Assembly: GCA_000402515.1 (NCBI GenBank)
Contig: AQRL01000035.1
Location: 1-64,000 of the forward strand
From: Nanoarchaeota archaeon SCGC AAA011-G17
Lineage (GTDB): Archaea > Nanobdellota > Nanobdellia > SCGC-AAA011-G17
Direction of reading: 5' to 3'
Length of the DNA stretch: 64,000 nt
Positions 34,022 through 42,961 of this stretch are shown piece by piece. How positions within the stretch are numbered: position 1 is the stretch's first letter; each line of letters starts with the position of its first letter. Made by a program: the position numbers and the translations under genes. The notes under the pieces were generated by a model. That model had not been told where the DNA came from and ran no database searches. It worked only from the letters and a program-made list of their open reading frames with translations.

Positions 34022-36083
34022 CCTCTTTCTGCTGTTCTTCAAAATATTGTTTCTTTAGCTTGCATTCTTTATTTATACAATAATCAATCGGGCGTTTTCC
34101 TTTTCTTATTATCTTTACAACAGGATAGCCGCATTCTTTACAAACCTGTCCTGTCTTTTTTGGAAGACCCCAAGGCAAACTAAATGTTGTTTTACAATTT
34201 GGATAGGCATTACAAGAAATAAAATAAGATTTGAATCTTCTGTTAAAAGTTATTCTTAACTGGCCTTCTTTGCAAACATGACACGGACCAAGGAGGGTCA
34301 TCTCGTCTCTTGTTTCTACACTTGCTTCTTCCAACCCCTTCCCAATCTTTATTTCATTTTCTTTAAAGTGCTTTAATGTTTTTGTCAGGAATTTTTTTGC
34401 ATTTTCCAAAACAATTTCACCTTTAATCTTTTTTTCTCTTATTTTATCCATATCTTCTTCAAATTCCCTGGTTAGTTTTTCATCAAGAATTTCCGGACAG
34501 TATTTTTCCAGAGTATCTTCTATTTTCAAACCAAGATTAGTAACTTCTAGAGATGTATCTATAATGTAATTTCTTTCATATAATGATTCTATAATTGCTG
34601 CACGCGTTGCTTTTGTTCCAAGATTTTTCTTTGTTAATTCTTTTATTATTGATGCTGGGGTATATCTCTTTGGCGGCTGTGTTTCCTTTTCTTCTAATGT
34701 AATTTTCTTTACCTTAACCGGATCATCTTTTTGCGCTTCTGGAAGCTCTAAGTCTTTATGGCCAACATATTTTCCATAGAATTTCTGCCATCCCTGCTCT
34801 ATTGTTTTGGTTCCTGATAAGACAAAGGGCTCTTTATTTACATCTATTTCAATTGTGACTGTCTCTCTTTTTGAATTTGGGGCAAATGCTGATAAAAATC
34901 TGTGTACTATTAGGTCATAAATCTGCTTTTCTCTGGCCTGTAAGGTTTTTATTTCTCCTGTCGGGTATATTGCCGGGTGTGCTGGATCATCTGATTTACC
35001 CTGAATAGGCGAAAGCTGTTTAAAGTTTAAAATTTCTCCAACAAGTTTTGTGTATTCTTTTTGCTTTATTAGACTTGATAAAATCTTTTTGTAATTTATA
35101 CTTGGTGGAAGTTTTTGAGAGGATGTTCTTGGATATGAAATTAATCCTGAAATATATAATTCCTGAGCAAGCTCTAATGTGTGCTTTGGCTGGACTTTTA
35201 AGGTTCTATATGCTTCTGTCTGCAATGTGGTTAAGTCAAAGGGTATTGGCGGGGTTTTTTCAAACTCAATTTTTTTTACATCTGATATTATCCCTTGGTG
35301 GCCTTTTGTTTTTTTTATAATTTCTGATGCTTTGTTTTTATCCCAGAACTTATCTGCTTTATGCTGTGCTTTTATCTTTTCATTGTGTATTAAACCATCA
35401 AGAAATATTTCCCAATAGGGCTCTGATTTAAATTTCTTAATTTCTTTTTCTCTGTCTGAAAGGATTTTTAATGCCGGACCCTGAACCCTACCTGATGAAA
35501 GGATTCTAAAATGACCTGTTGATTTTACTGCTAGAGTTAATGCACGACTTAGGTTGATACCCCAATAAAAATCAAGGAAATGGCGCGTCTCTGCTGCTTC
35601 AAATAATGGAAAATCTATGTGGGGTTTTGCTTTTTCAAAAGAATTTATTAGCTCATCTTTTGTTAGTGTTGAGAACTCCATTCTCTTTCCATCTTTCCTT
35701 TTTACAATAAACCTTAGAATGTTCGCCCCGATTAGCTCTCCTTCAGTATCTTTGTCTGTAGCTACATAAAATTCATTACAATTTTTTGCCTGCTTTTCTA
35801 TAACCGAGATATATGCTTTAGTAAATGCTGATGATTTTGAGACCTTGTAACTGGGTTGCCATTCTAATTTAAAAACAGGGTATGTCCATCCCTTTTTTTC
35901 TTTTTCTGCTAAGTTAAAAAGATGACCTACTGCACAAACTACAACTATATTCTTACCTTTATGTGTTAATTCATAATAGGGAACTTTGTTTAGTACTTTT
36001 TTAACTGGATGTGTATCTGCAAGAGATGAGGCGATTTTCAGTGCTGCTGTTGGTTTTTCAGTTACAATCATTATTTTTGACAT
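33993..36083 (-). CDS. topA: DNA topoisomerase I (type IA)
   Basis: A roughly 696-residue type IA topoisomerase. Seen: TOPRIM IVTEKPTAALKIA and FYVATDKDTEGELIG (Glu and DxD acids), the conserved HFLDFYWGINLSRAL and SGRVQGPALKIL stretches, the catalytic Tyr in GLISYPRTSSQKLP, and two C-terminal zinc modules: CHVC with CNAYPNC, and CKEC with CINKEC. No reverse-gyrase helicase domain. Start ATG 36083 gives MSKIMIVTEKP; an ATG at 36113 adds ten residues that lie inside the preceding homing endonuclease gene. The homing gene's 3' end overlaps topA by about 26 bp. Confidence 0.93.
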   Translation of the reverse strand: MSKIMIVTEKPTAALKIASSLADTHPVKKVLNKVPYYELTHKGKNIVVVCAVGHLFNLAEKEKKGWTYPVFKLEWQPSYKVSKSSAFTKAYISVIEKQAKNCNEFYVATDKDTEGELIGANILRFIVKRKDGKRMEFSTLTKDELINSFEKAKPHIDFPLFEAAETRHFLDFYWGINLSRALTLAVKSTGHFRILSSGRVQGPALKILSDREKEIKKFKSEPYWEIFLDGLIHNEKIKAQHKADKFWDKNKASEIIKKTKGHQGIISDVKKIEFEKTPPIPFDLTTLQTEAYRTLKVQPKHTLELAQELYISGLISYPRTSSQKLPPSINYKKILSSLIKQKEYTKLVGEILNFKQLSPIQGKSDDPAHPAIYPTGEIKTLQAREKQIYDLIVHRFLSAFAPNSKRETVTIEIDVNKEPFVLSGTKTIEQGWQKFYGKYVGHKDLELPEAQKDDPVKVKKITLEEKETQPPKRYTPASIIKELTKKNLGTKATRAAIIESLYERNYIIDTSLEVTNLGLKIEDTLEKYCPEILDEKLTREFEEDMDKIREKKIKGEIVLENAKKFLTKTLKHFKENEIKIGKGLEEASVETRDEMTLLGPCHVCKEGQLRITFNRRFKSYFISCNAYPNCKTTFSLPWGLPKKTGQVCKECGYPVVKIIRKGKRPIDYCINKECKLKKQYFEEQQKEAKSKKPQKK

Positions 36084-37197
36084 TTTTAGCGTACCATAAG
36101 TATTCATATACAAATTTTCTCTTTAATTTCTTATAATCTACTTTATTTTGTTTTTTTAGATTATTTAAATGATGTTGTATTGTTCTTTTGTCTCGTTTTA
36201 ATATAAACGCTATTTCCTTTACTGTTTTTAGATTTTGCTCTTTTAAAAAAGTGTATACTACATCCTTTGCACCATATCCATAAGTTTCTTTTGTTTCGGT
36301 AATTCTTTTAATGAGACGATAATGCTTTTTTGGATGTATCAAATGAATTTGATTATAAAACTTTTTAAGGTTTGGTATTCCACTAATAGTAAAATAGTAT
36401 GCTTGTTTACCCTGCCAATTTAACTCTTTCTTTATTTCTGAACATTTTATTGGGAAATCTTTTTCAAGCATATTTTTAACATCTTCAACATAAGGTTCAT
36501 ATTTCATCTTTAGCCTCATTTGTCCTGTTTTATGGTGAACTGAGCCTTCATCATCAAAGACTGCCCTTAGATATGCTGATTTTATTTCTTTTGAAGAATT
36601 TTTTATTTGAAAGGGTATTTTGTTACTATAAATATCAAATTTGTGATATAGAAGTTTTCCTATAAAACAAGGGATTCTAATATTGATTGTTTTATTATCT
36701 TGACTTATTCTAGTAGGAAATTCTATAAATCCAAATGTTTTAATAAAATTAGATTTAAATTCTCTAAGAAGTTCCTCACTTTGATTAATATATCCTGTTA
36801 TAAATCCATTTTTAAATTCTATACATCCATCACAATAGAGATTTGCTATCAAAGAAGCCAATTCTGGTGTTAAGTTTATTTTTATGTTAGGATTTAAAAT
36901 TAATTGTGTTGTAGATTCTCCTTTAATCCCTTTTATTTGTGTTTCATCAAAATTTTTATTTAGATAATTTGATAACCAATAAATTATATCTAATCTTAAT
37001 GTTTTTCTCTCTATCCATGATGACACTGTGGCTTGGCTTATCTTTGTATTTTTAAATGATTTTTTTAATTCTTTTGATAGAAGTCTTTGTGAGCCTGCTT
37101 TGTTTATTGCATCATCTAAAATAGAATTTTTATAATTTTCTTCCAAATATAAAAATAACCTATTTGGTTCAAATTCTTTTAATAAATTAATTTCCAT
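36058..37197 (-). CDS. LAGLIDADG homing endonuclease upstream of topA
   Basis: A 379-residue protein with two degenerate LAGLIDADG helices: LASLIANLYCDGCI (about residues 117-130) and YLRAVFDDEGSV (about 211-222). HTH-like regions occur at the N-terminus (TKISQATVSSWIERKTLRL) and C-terminus (TVKEIAFILKRDKRTIQHHL). No intein blocks. It ends inside topA (about 26-bp overlap) and follows a TrmB-family gene by 3 bp, so topA expression may depend on this gene's promoter. The domain plan resembles the HEG at 12.5 kb. Confidence 0.85.
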   Translation of the reverse strand: MEINLLKEFEPNRLFLYLEENYKNSILDDAINKAGSQRLLSKELKKSFKNTKISQATVSSWIERKTLRLDIIYWLSNYLNKNFDETQIKGIKGESTTQLILNPNIKINLTPELASLIANLYCDGCIEFKNGFITGYINQSEELLREFKSNFIKTFGFIEFPTRISQDNKTINIRIPCFIGKLLYHKFDIYSNKIPFQIKNSSKEIKSAYLRAVFDDEGSVHHKTGQMRLKMKYEPYVEDVKNMLEKDFPIKCSEIKKELNWQGKQAYYFTISGIPNLKKFYNQIHLIHPKKHYRLIKRITETKETYGYGAKDVVYTFLKEQNLKTVKEIAFILKRDKRTIQHHLNNLKKQNKVDYKKLKRKFVYEYLWYAKNVKNNDCN

Positions 37198-37200
37198 TTT

Positions 37201-37950
37201 TTATTTTTTAGCCATTGCCCAAATATTTTCAAAGTAGGCTTTCATCTCTTGAGATACTTTTCTGTTCTTTATTTCTATTGTGTTTGGTCTATCTTCAATA
37301 AAAAAGAAAACCACATATCCATCAAATATAATTGTTGTTGCATCAGAAGGCAAATCAATAAATCTATTATCCCCTAGCACAGAAAACTTTCTCATAAAAT
37401 CATTCTTTCTAAACTGGGGGTCCCATAATCCCCTACATTTAACAACATTTTTGATATTGGCCCTTGACAATTCATTAATTAGTCTCTGGATTAAAATAGT
37501 TGAACTTTTTGTGGTTATTTTTGGATTATTTCCCATCATATAAACAAATGTTAATTCTTTCTTCTTTGCAAGTTCGGATATTTTGCTGTCTATACCCAAG
37601 AAAGCACTTTCAGAATCAACATGTTTAACAAATGTCTGCTCTTTTGATTCAAGGGTTTTAATTTTTGGGATTAAAGAGGTTAGTAATTCTTCTTTGCTCT
37701 TTACAACACCCAAAATTTCAGTTATGTCTCTTGTGGAATAAATCATCTTATTCTTTTCTACAGATTTAGAAACAAACCCCTTAGTAATTAATCTTTCAAG
37801 CACATCATAACATGTAGATTTGTATATCTTTGTCCCATTAGCTATCTGGTAGGCAGTTGTACTATTATTTTCGACCATAAATAAGAATACCTTAATCTCC
37901 TTATCTGAAAGACCATACTCTTTTAATATTATTGATATTTCTTCTTCCAT
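37201..37950 (-). CDS. TrmB-family transcription regulator
   Basis: A 249-residue regulator. The N-terminal winged helix (residues about 8-75) reads YGLSDKEIKVFLFMVENN and KIYKSTCYDVLERLITKG, typical of TrmB; a helical linker and an effector-binding-like alpha/beta domain follow. TrmB proteins usually sense sugars. No sugar transport gene is nearby; it is divergent from 38069-38608 with TATA-like boxes in 37951-38068 that could be shared. The HEG and topA follow 3 bp downstream on the same strand. Confidence 0.8.
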   Translation of the reverse strand: MEEEISIILKEYGLSDKEIKVFLFMVENNSTTAYQIANGTKIYKSTCYDVLERLITKGFVSKSVEKNKMIYSTRDITEILGVVKSKEELLTSLIPKIKTLESKEQTFVKHVDSESAFLGIDSKISELAKKKELTFVYMMGNNPKITTKSSTILIQRLINELSRANIKNVVKCRGLWDPQFRKNDFMRKFSVLGDNRFIDLPSDATTIIFDGYVVFFFIEDRPNTIEIKNRKVSQEMKAYFENIWAMAKK

Positions 37951-38068
37951 CTATCTATTTATGGATATATAACTTATAAATCTTTCTATTTGGTCGGAGA
38001 AAATGGACTATTTATATTTATAAGAGCATTGTTATCCTTAGATTGTAATAAAAATAAGAAGAAATCAA

Positions 38069-38608
38069 ATGTCAAAAACAATATACTTACCTAAAATAGA
38101 ACCTTCAAGGGGACTTTATATAGATGAAATGCTAACTCTTGCAAATGAAGTTCCAATAAATAATTGGGAAATGGTTAGTCCCAAATACGCAGAAGAAATT
38201 GTTTTTGTTCAAAATACCACAAACAGAGAATTTACATACAAATACCATGTTACATCAAAAGACCTTGCTTTTTATCTTACTGATGATCTTGGTATTTTTA
38301 GAAGAAAAGGAGCTCTTAAAATACTCAAGAAAGATACACTTAAACAAGGTCTTTCTGTGGGATTACTTATGGAAGATATACTTAAGCAAGATACTCCTGT
38401 TGGATATTCTGGGAAAATCCTCTTAAGAAAATATCCAACCTTTAGGGATTTATGTGATAAGGTATTCAAATACCTGTGGATGAGCGAGAGAGAAAGATTA
38501 GATGCAGAATTCAAAGCTGAGGATTTAGAAGAGAGAAGAAAACTAAAAGAAGAAATAAAAGAAAGAAGGGAAGCAATTAAGGATATTAGAAAAAATTTAT
38601 TAAAATAA
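38069..38608 (+). CDS. Unknown protein divergent from trmB-like gene
   Basis: A 179-residue soluble protein, not recognised. The first two-thirds is alpha/beta (IYLPKIEPSRGLYIDEMLTL; EFTYKYHVTSKDLAFYLTDD); the C-terminal ~45 residues form a highly charged helix (ERLDAEFKAEDLEERRKLKE), probably coiled coil. No cysteines in pairs, no membrane segment. Divergent from the TrmB-like regulator, which may control it. Confidence 0.65.
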   Translation: MSKTIYLPKIEPSRGLYIDEMLTLANEVPINNWEMVSPKYAEEIVFVQNTTNREFTYKYHVTSKDLAFYLTDDLGIFRRKGALKILKKDTLKQGLSVGLLMEDILKQDTPVGYSGKILLRKYPTFRDLCDKVFKYLWMSERERLDAEFKAEDLEERRKLKEEIKERREAIKDIRKNLLK

Positions 38609-38616
38609 AGAAAGAG

Positions 38617-39219
38617 TCATATTTTAATAACTTTGCCTTTTCTTCCAACATTAATTACTCTTGTATTGCCTATTTTTTCCTCTATCCCTTCTGCCTCATG
38701 AATATGGCTACAAAGCAAAATATCCGGCTTTAATGTTTTTATTGCTTTCTCAACACCTGAAGAGCCAGGAACAAAAGAAGAAAGATTTTCCATCAGTGTT
38801 CCTTTCGGATGAACATGGGTTACCATTATTTTTTTCTTTAGATTTTTTATATTTGAGAACCCCTTTTTAAGAATACTATAAATCTCTTTTTCAGACAACT
38901 GAAATAATCCGATATTTGCAGAACCACAACCAAACAAACCAACATCATTTACTTTTATTGAATAGCCGTGAAGGTTTGTTGCACCGTACATCTCTGCAAG
39001 AAAATCTGCTGTTGCAATGGTTTCATGATTACCTGGGATTAAAACAACTCTTTGATTTTTCTTGATAAATGGACCGATTATCCCTTTTGTTTCTGTGTCG
39101 TTATAAGTCAAGTCTCCACAAAGAACAACCAGATCAACCTTTTCTTTCTCTGCTTTTTCTGCCAGTTCATTTGCAAGTCTGGTATCCCCATGTATGTCTC
39201 CTGCTGCAAGTATCTTCAT
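38617..39219 (-). CDS. Calcineurin-like metallophosphoesterase
   Basis: A 200-residue phosphoesterase. Seen in order: GDIHGD (residues 7-12), VVLCGDLTYND, LIPGNHETI, MVTHVHPKG and LLCSHIHEAEG, the full set of metal-binding motifs. Similar to the archaeal YfcE/MJ0936-like family, whose members hydrolyse phosphodiesters. Substrate unknown. It overlaps the zinc-finger gene 39216-39464 by 4 bp and belongs to the serS transcription unit. Confidence 0.85.
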   Translation of the reverse strand: MKILAAGDIHGDTRLANELAEKAEKEKVDLVVLCGDLTYNDTETKGIIGPFIKKNQRVVLIPGNHETIATADFLAEMYGATNLHGYSIKVNDVGLFGCGSANIGLFQLSEKEIYSILKKGFSNIKNLKKKIMVTHVHPKGTLMENLSSFVPGSSGVEKAIKTLKPDILLCSHIHEAEGIEEKIGNTRVINVGRKGKVIKI

Positions 39220-39464
39220 TTTTGTCTTTTTTCAAACTCTTTTAAACATTCAGAACAACAAAATTTATAGTTAAATCCTGCAAATTCTTCTTCAACACCT
39301 TCATCTTCTATCAACCCCTTGCAATGCGCACATTTTATAGCATTACTTTCTTTTTCATAACCTTTCATAAATCCTTCTTCTAATTCATCGTCCTCTTCTA
39401 AATCTTCTTCAATTTTTTCATGATAGTCATCTTCTAAATCTTCTTCAAAATCATCTTTTTTCAT
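39216..39464 (-). CDS. Acidic protein with C-terminal zinc finger
   Basis: An 82-residue protein. The N-terminal half is extremely acidic (EEDLEEDDELEEGF); the C-terminal half has CAHCKGLIEDEG and FCCSECLKEFEK, giving four or five cysteines for a treble-clef/TRASH-like zinc site. It overlaps serS upstream (ATGA, 39461-39464) and the phosphoesterase downstream (4 bp), so all three are translationally linked. Function unknown; metal sensing or protein binding are options. Confidence 0.65.
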   Translation of the reverse strand: MKKDDFEEDLEDDYHEKIEEDLEEDDELEEGFMKGYEKESNAIKCAHCKGLIEDEGVEEEFAGFNYKFCCSECLKEFEKRQK

Positions 39465-40732
39465 TTTATCTCTTTAAGACCTCCCATATATTTTTGCAGT
39501 GCTTTTGGTATTTTTATTGTTCCATCTTTTTGCTGATGGTTTTCTAGTATCGCAACCATTGCACGTGATGTTGCAAGAACAGTATTGTTTAATGTATGCG
39601 CATAATACTTTCCATTATCTCCCTGGATTTTTATTCCCAAGCGCCTTGCCTGGGCCTCTTCCATATTTGTTAAAGAACCAACCTCAAAATATTTATTCTG
39701 TCTTGGACTCCAAGCCTCTACATCACAGGACTTTGCTTTCAAATCTGCCAAATCCCCTGAACATATTTCTAAAATCCTTGTTGGAATTTCTAACTGCTTG
39801 AAAATATCAACTGTGAATTTCAGCATTTTATCATACCATTTGTAAGAATCTTTCGGCTCACAGATAACAATCATTTCCTGTTTGTGAAACTGGTGAACTC
39901 TGAATAATCCCTTTTCATCTATACCATGCGAACCTATCTCTTTTCTAAAACAGGGAGAGAATCCAGTTATTTTTATCGGCAGTTCATCTTTTTTTAGTGT
40001 TTTATTAATAAACATACCAATCATTGGGTGTTCTGATGTACCAATCAAATAAAGGTCTTCACCTTCTATCTTATACATCATGTTTTCCATTTCCTTGAAA
40101 GACATTACTCCTTCAACAACTCTTTTTTTTATCATATAAGGAACATGGATATATTCAAATCCCTGTTTTAACATATAATCGCGTGCAAAATTAATCAAGG
40201 CCATATCAAGCATGGCAAGCTTCCCTTTTAAGATATAAAATCCTTTACCGGAAATCTCTGCAGCAGAATCAAAATCAGCTAACCCTAATTTCTCAACAAG
40301 TTCTGCATGATTTTTAATTTCATAACTAAATTTTTTTGGCTTGCCTATTTTTTTTATTTCAACATTCTGTGAATCATCCCTCCCGATTGGGACAGATGGA
40401 TGAATTATATTTGGAATCAGCATTAAGTCTTTTTTTATTTCCTGATCTAATCTATCCTGCTTTTCTTCTAACTTTTTTATCTTTTCTGGGATTTCTTTTA
40501 CCTGTTTTAATTCAGAAGAAGCGTCTTTGCTGTGTTTTTTTAACAGATTTATTTTTTCAGAAATTACATTTCTTTTGTGCCTTAGCTCTTCTGCCTCTTT
40601 TTTTAGTTCCAACCAAGAATCATAATTTTTTATTACCTTGTCTACAAGAGGAATTTTTTGTTCTTGAAACCTCTTTTTGATATTCTCTTTTATCCTTTCT
40701 GGATTGTCTTTTATAAATTTTATATCCAGCAT
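39461..40732 (-). CDS. serS: Seryl-tRNA synthetase
   Basis: A 423-residue class II synthetase of the common bacterial/eukaryotic-like type (not the methanogen type). Seen: the N-terminal antiparallel coiled coil (residues about 25-105, AEELRHKRNVISEKINLLKK), motif 1 region, LIGTSEHPMIGM, motif 2 FRKEIGSHGIDEKGLFRVHQ, EVGSLTNMEEAQARR and motif 3 TLNNTVLATSRAMVAILE. Length is standard. It heads a three-gene overlapping unit with the zinc finger and phosphoesterase genes. Confidence 0.96.
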   Translation of the reverse strand: MLDIKFIKDNPERIKENIKKRFQEQKIPLVDKVIKNYDSWLELKKEAEELRHKRNVISEKINLLKKHSKDASSELKQVKEIPEKIKKLEEKQDRLDQEIKKDLMLIPNIIHPSVPIGRDDSQNVEIKKIGKPKKFSYEIKNHAELVEKLGLADFDSAAEISGKGFYILKGKLAMLDMALINFARDYMLKQGFEYIHVPYMIKKRVVEGVMSFKEMENMMYKIEGEDLYLIGTSEHPMIGMFINKTLKKDELPIKITGFSPCFRKEIGSHGIDEKGLFRVHQFHKQEMIVICEPKDSYKWYDKMLKFTVDIFKQLEIPTRILEICSGDLADLKAKSCDVEAWSPRQNKYFEVGSLTNMEEAQARRLGIKIQGDNGKYYAHTLNNTVLATSRAMVAILENHQQKDGTIKIPKALQKYMGGLKEIK

Positions 40733-40859
40733 AAATTAAATGTTTTATTGTTATTTTTAAATATATTGGTCAAATCCCTACCGATAGATATTTAAATATA
40801 TACTATAATATACCTCTTGTAACGTGTATAAAAAGGGGGAATTTTTAGGGGGTTTAATT

Positions 40860-41132
40860 ATGACAAAAAGCAATAATATGTTTGAGGTGTTTTTTAGAAA
40901 GAAACCAGCTATGATTTTGGTAGCTTTAAAAAGGGACTCAAAAAACAAATACGGCAGTATTTTAGCAAAAGAAGTTGACTGTACTTATTCTCATACAGTA
41001 AAAATTCTCCAAGAAATGGAAAAGGCAAAGCTAGTCAGCTTTGAGAAACAAGGCAGAATAAAGACAATAACCTTGACAGAGAATGGAACTAGAATTGCTG
41101 AAAACATTGAAAAAATAAGAAGTTTATTATAA
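40860..41132 (+). CDS. Winged-helix transcription regulator (MarR/ArsR-like)
   Basis: A 90-residue winged HTH: ILVALKRDSKNKYGSILAKE, VDCTYSHTVKILQEMEKAKL (recognition helix) and a wing VSFEKQGRIKTITLTENG, followed by a short dimerisation helix. ATG 40860 follows AGGGGGT (40848-40853), which decides against the GTG at 40824. A TATTTAAATATA box (about 40789-40800) lies further upstream. It precedes the PRPP synthase gene by 50 bp; it may regulate it or itself. Confidence 0.75.
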   Translation: MTKSNNMFEVFFRKKPAMILVALKRDSKNKYGSILAKEVDCTYSHTVKILQEMEKAKLVSFEKQGRIKTITLTENGTRIAENIEKIRSLL

Positions 41133-41182
41133 GGTTTAAAGAATAATAAACTATTTATATCTTCTTTTTCTTTTTTTCCTTT

Positions 41183-42310
41183 ATGGCAGGCGGGAAATTA
41201 AGATTATTTGCTTGTAGAAGTGGAAAAGAATTTGCTTCTAAGGTTGCTGAGCATTTGAATAGAAAGTTAGAGGAAGAAAAAAGAATTCTAAATGAATCAA
41301 CCCACAACTGCAATCATGATTGTTACTTTTATTCCGAAGAAAGAGAAAGGCTGGGGAATGTTGTTGTTGAGAGTTATGGGTCTGAGGGCCTTGTGTTTAG
41401 AGAGTTTGCTAATGGTGAATATTATTACAAAATAAAAGACGAAGATAAATACAGTGTGCGGGGGGATAAGGCATATGTTATTCAGTTAACAGAAAAAGAT
41501 CCTGTTTTAAGTTTATCAATACATGATAATATTTTTGAATTGATTGTTCTGTTGGATATGCTAAACAGGAGCGGTGTTGAAGAAACAAATCTTATAATAC
41601 CCATATTACCTTATTCAAGACAGGATGCCCAATCTGGAAGGGAGCCTGTTATGACAAGAAGGCTTGCTAAAATCTTCGAGACGAGCTTGATTAACTCCCT
41701 TATCACAATTGATGTTCATTCCAAATCAGCTATTGATAATGCCTACGATATAAAAAAAGAATTACTATATGCGTCAAAGATAATTATTCCTGCATTGATG
41801 GAGGAGTTAAATGGAGATATTTCAAACCTTGTGCTTGTGTCTACTGATGCTGGGGGAGCCAAAAAAGTAAAATATTATGCAAAAGAAATTGGTGTTGACT
41901 CGGTTATTTCATTCAAAGAAAGGATAAAAGCAAACCTAGTTGATAGTGTTTCAATAAAGGGAGATATAGAGGGGAAAGATGTTTGTTTTGTTGATGATAT
42001 AATTGATACTGGGGGCACAATAATAAAATCGATTGAAGAAGCTCATCTGAAGGGCGCAAGAAATATTTATATTATATGCACCCATCCCCTATTCAATGGA
42101 GATGCTGCAGAAAAATTTGAAGATTTATATTTAAGGGGGATGTTAAAAAAAGTAATTGGGACTGACACTGTAAATAAAAATAAAGAATTTTTAGAAAAGT
42201 ATAAATGGTTCAAACAGGTGGCTGTTTCTGAATTATTTGCAGACGTAATTTTTTGTTCATTTATGAAACGACCAGTAAGTTCTGTTTACAAGCCTGCAGA
42301 AAAATTTTAA
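41183..42310 (+). CDS. prs: Ribose-phosphate pyrophosphokinase (PRPP synthase)
   Basis: A 375-residue enzyme making PRPP from ribose 5-phosphate and ATP. Seen: the flexible loop region ILPYSRQDAQSGREPVMTRR, TIDVHSKSAIDNAYD, and the PRPP-binding loop CFVDDIIDTGGTIIKS. FANGEYYYKI corresponds to the usual F.DGE segment. Longer than the standard ~310 residues, because of an N-terminal insert (about residues 28-60) with HNCNHDCYFY, whose Cys/His may bind metal. A TATTTATATC box lies about 25 bp before ATG 41183, so it is leaderless. Poly-A/T tract follows the stop. Confidence 0.85.
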   Translation: MAGGKLRLFACRSGKEFASKVAEHLNRKLEEEKRILNESTHNCNHDCYFYSEERERLGNVVVESYGSEGLVFREFANGEYYYKIKDEDKYSVRGDKAYVIQLTEKDPVLSLSIHDNIFELIVLLDMLNRSGVEETNLIIPILPYSRQDAQSGREPVMTRRLAKIFETSLINSLITIDVHSKSAIDNAYDIKKELLYASKIIIPALMEELNGDISNLVLVSTDAGGAKKVKYYAKEIGVDSVISFKERIKANLVDSVSIKGDIEGKDVCFVDDIIDTGGTIIKSIEEAHLKGARNIYIICTHPLFNGDAAEKFEDLYLRGMLKKVIGTDTVNKNKEFLEKYKWFKQVAVSELFADVIFCSFMKRPVSSVYKPAEKF

Positions 42311-42346
42311 AAATAAAAAAAATAAAAAAAATAAAAAAAGAAAAGT

Positions 42347-42379
42347 TTATTTTCTCTTTTTTGCTTTCTTTTTTGCCAT
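42347..42379 (-). CDS. Possible 10-residue Lys-rich peptide
   Basis: A minimal reading frame, MAKKKAKKRK, preceded by a strong GAGGTG eight to nine bases before the ATG. The Lys/Ala repeat is like the tail of the interrupted mini-gene at 42962-43132. It could be a real tiny basic peptide or the remains of a larger one; nothing but the ribosome binding site and composition supports it. The rest of 42311-42641 is very AT-rich and I see no other gene. Confidence 0.3.
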   Translation of the reverse strand: MAKKKAKKRK

Positions 42380-42625
42380 GTATTTTCACCTCTTTTTTTA
42401 ATGATAAATATTTTTTGTTAAATTATATATTATGTTTTTCTTTATATAGTTTTCTATTTTTTCCGAATATAAAACGAGAAAAAATTTTGGTGGAAATTAT
42501 TTTTAACTTACACAAGATTTAATTATTGCTTAAATTATTTATTATCGTATCTACAATTTATAGTAATTAATATATATTGTTTATGCGATAGGTAAAAAAT
42601 AAAATAAAAAGATTTAAATATTAGA

Positions 42626-42637
42626 CTACCGTCGTAA
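42626..42637 (+). promoter_or_regulatory. Candidate PadR operator 1
   Basis: CTACCGTCGTAA lies about 8 bp after a TTTAAATA TATA box (42613-42620) and just before the padR-like ATG at 42642, where the transcript should start. It resembles CTATCGTCGGTAA at 43156-43168 (minus strand), also at a predicted start site. Autorepression by the PadR protein is the simplest reading. Confidence 0.4.
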
Positions 42638-42641
42638 TTTT

Positions 42642-42935
42642 ATGGATTTGCAATCAATTATCAAAATTAAAAACTTGTTAAGGCTTCAAATTTTATCTGA
42701 ATTAAAGAGAAAAAAATTGTGTGGTGATGAATTAGCAGATATCATTGGAGAAAATAAAAATGAAAAATTGAGCCCTGGAACAATTTATCCTGCTTTGAAA
42801 TTTTTGAAGAAAAAAAAATTAATAATTCATAAACGAATTGGGAGGAAAAAAATTTATTCTCTAACAAAACAAGGGGAAAAAGAATTATTATCAGCAAAAA
42901 AAACTTTTAGAAAAATGTTTGAGAAGTTATTATAA
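42642..42935 (+). CDS. PadR-family transcription regulator
   Basis: A 97-residue winged helix: LRLQILSELKRKKLCGDELA, KLSPGTIYPALKFLKKKKLI (PadR signature SPGTIYP) and wing GRKKIYSLTKQGEKEL, with a short C-terminal dimerisation helix. Leaderless: TATA box about 25 bp before ATG 42642. It lies in an accessory stretch between prs and the Lys-rich mini-gene and may control both (see the two similar operator-like sites). Confidence 0.85.
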   Translation: MDLQSIIKIKNLLRLQILSELKRKKLCGDELADIIGENKNEKLSPGTIYPALKFLKKKKLIIHKRIGRKKIYSLTKQGEKELLSAKKTFRKMFEKLL

Positions 42936-42961
42936 AATAAAAAAATAAAAAAAAGTTAAGT

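Noticed and set aside
40778-40790. Third PadR-like site CTACCGATAG before the wHTH gene at 40860
   Set aside because: It lacks the CGTCG core shared by the two sites at 42.6 and 43.2 kb, so the similarity is too weak.
42253-42522. Open frame after prs rich in Ile/Lys/Phe
   Set aside because: It overlaps the prs end in another frame, has low-complexity composition and no ribosome binding site; it arises from an A/T-rich tract.
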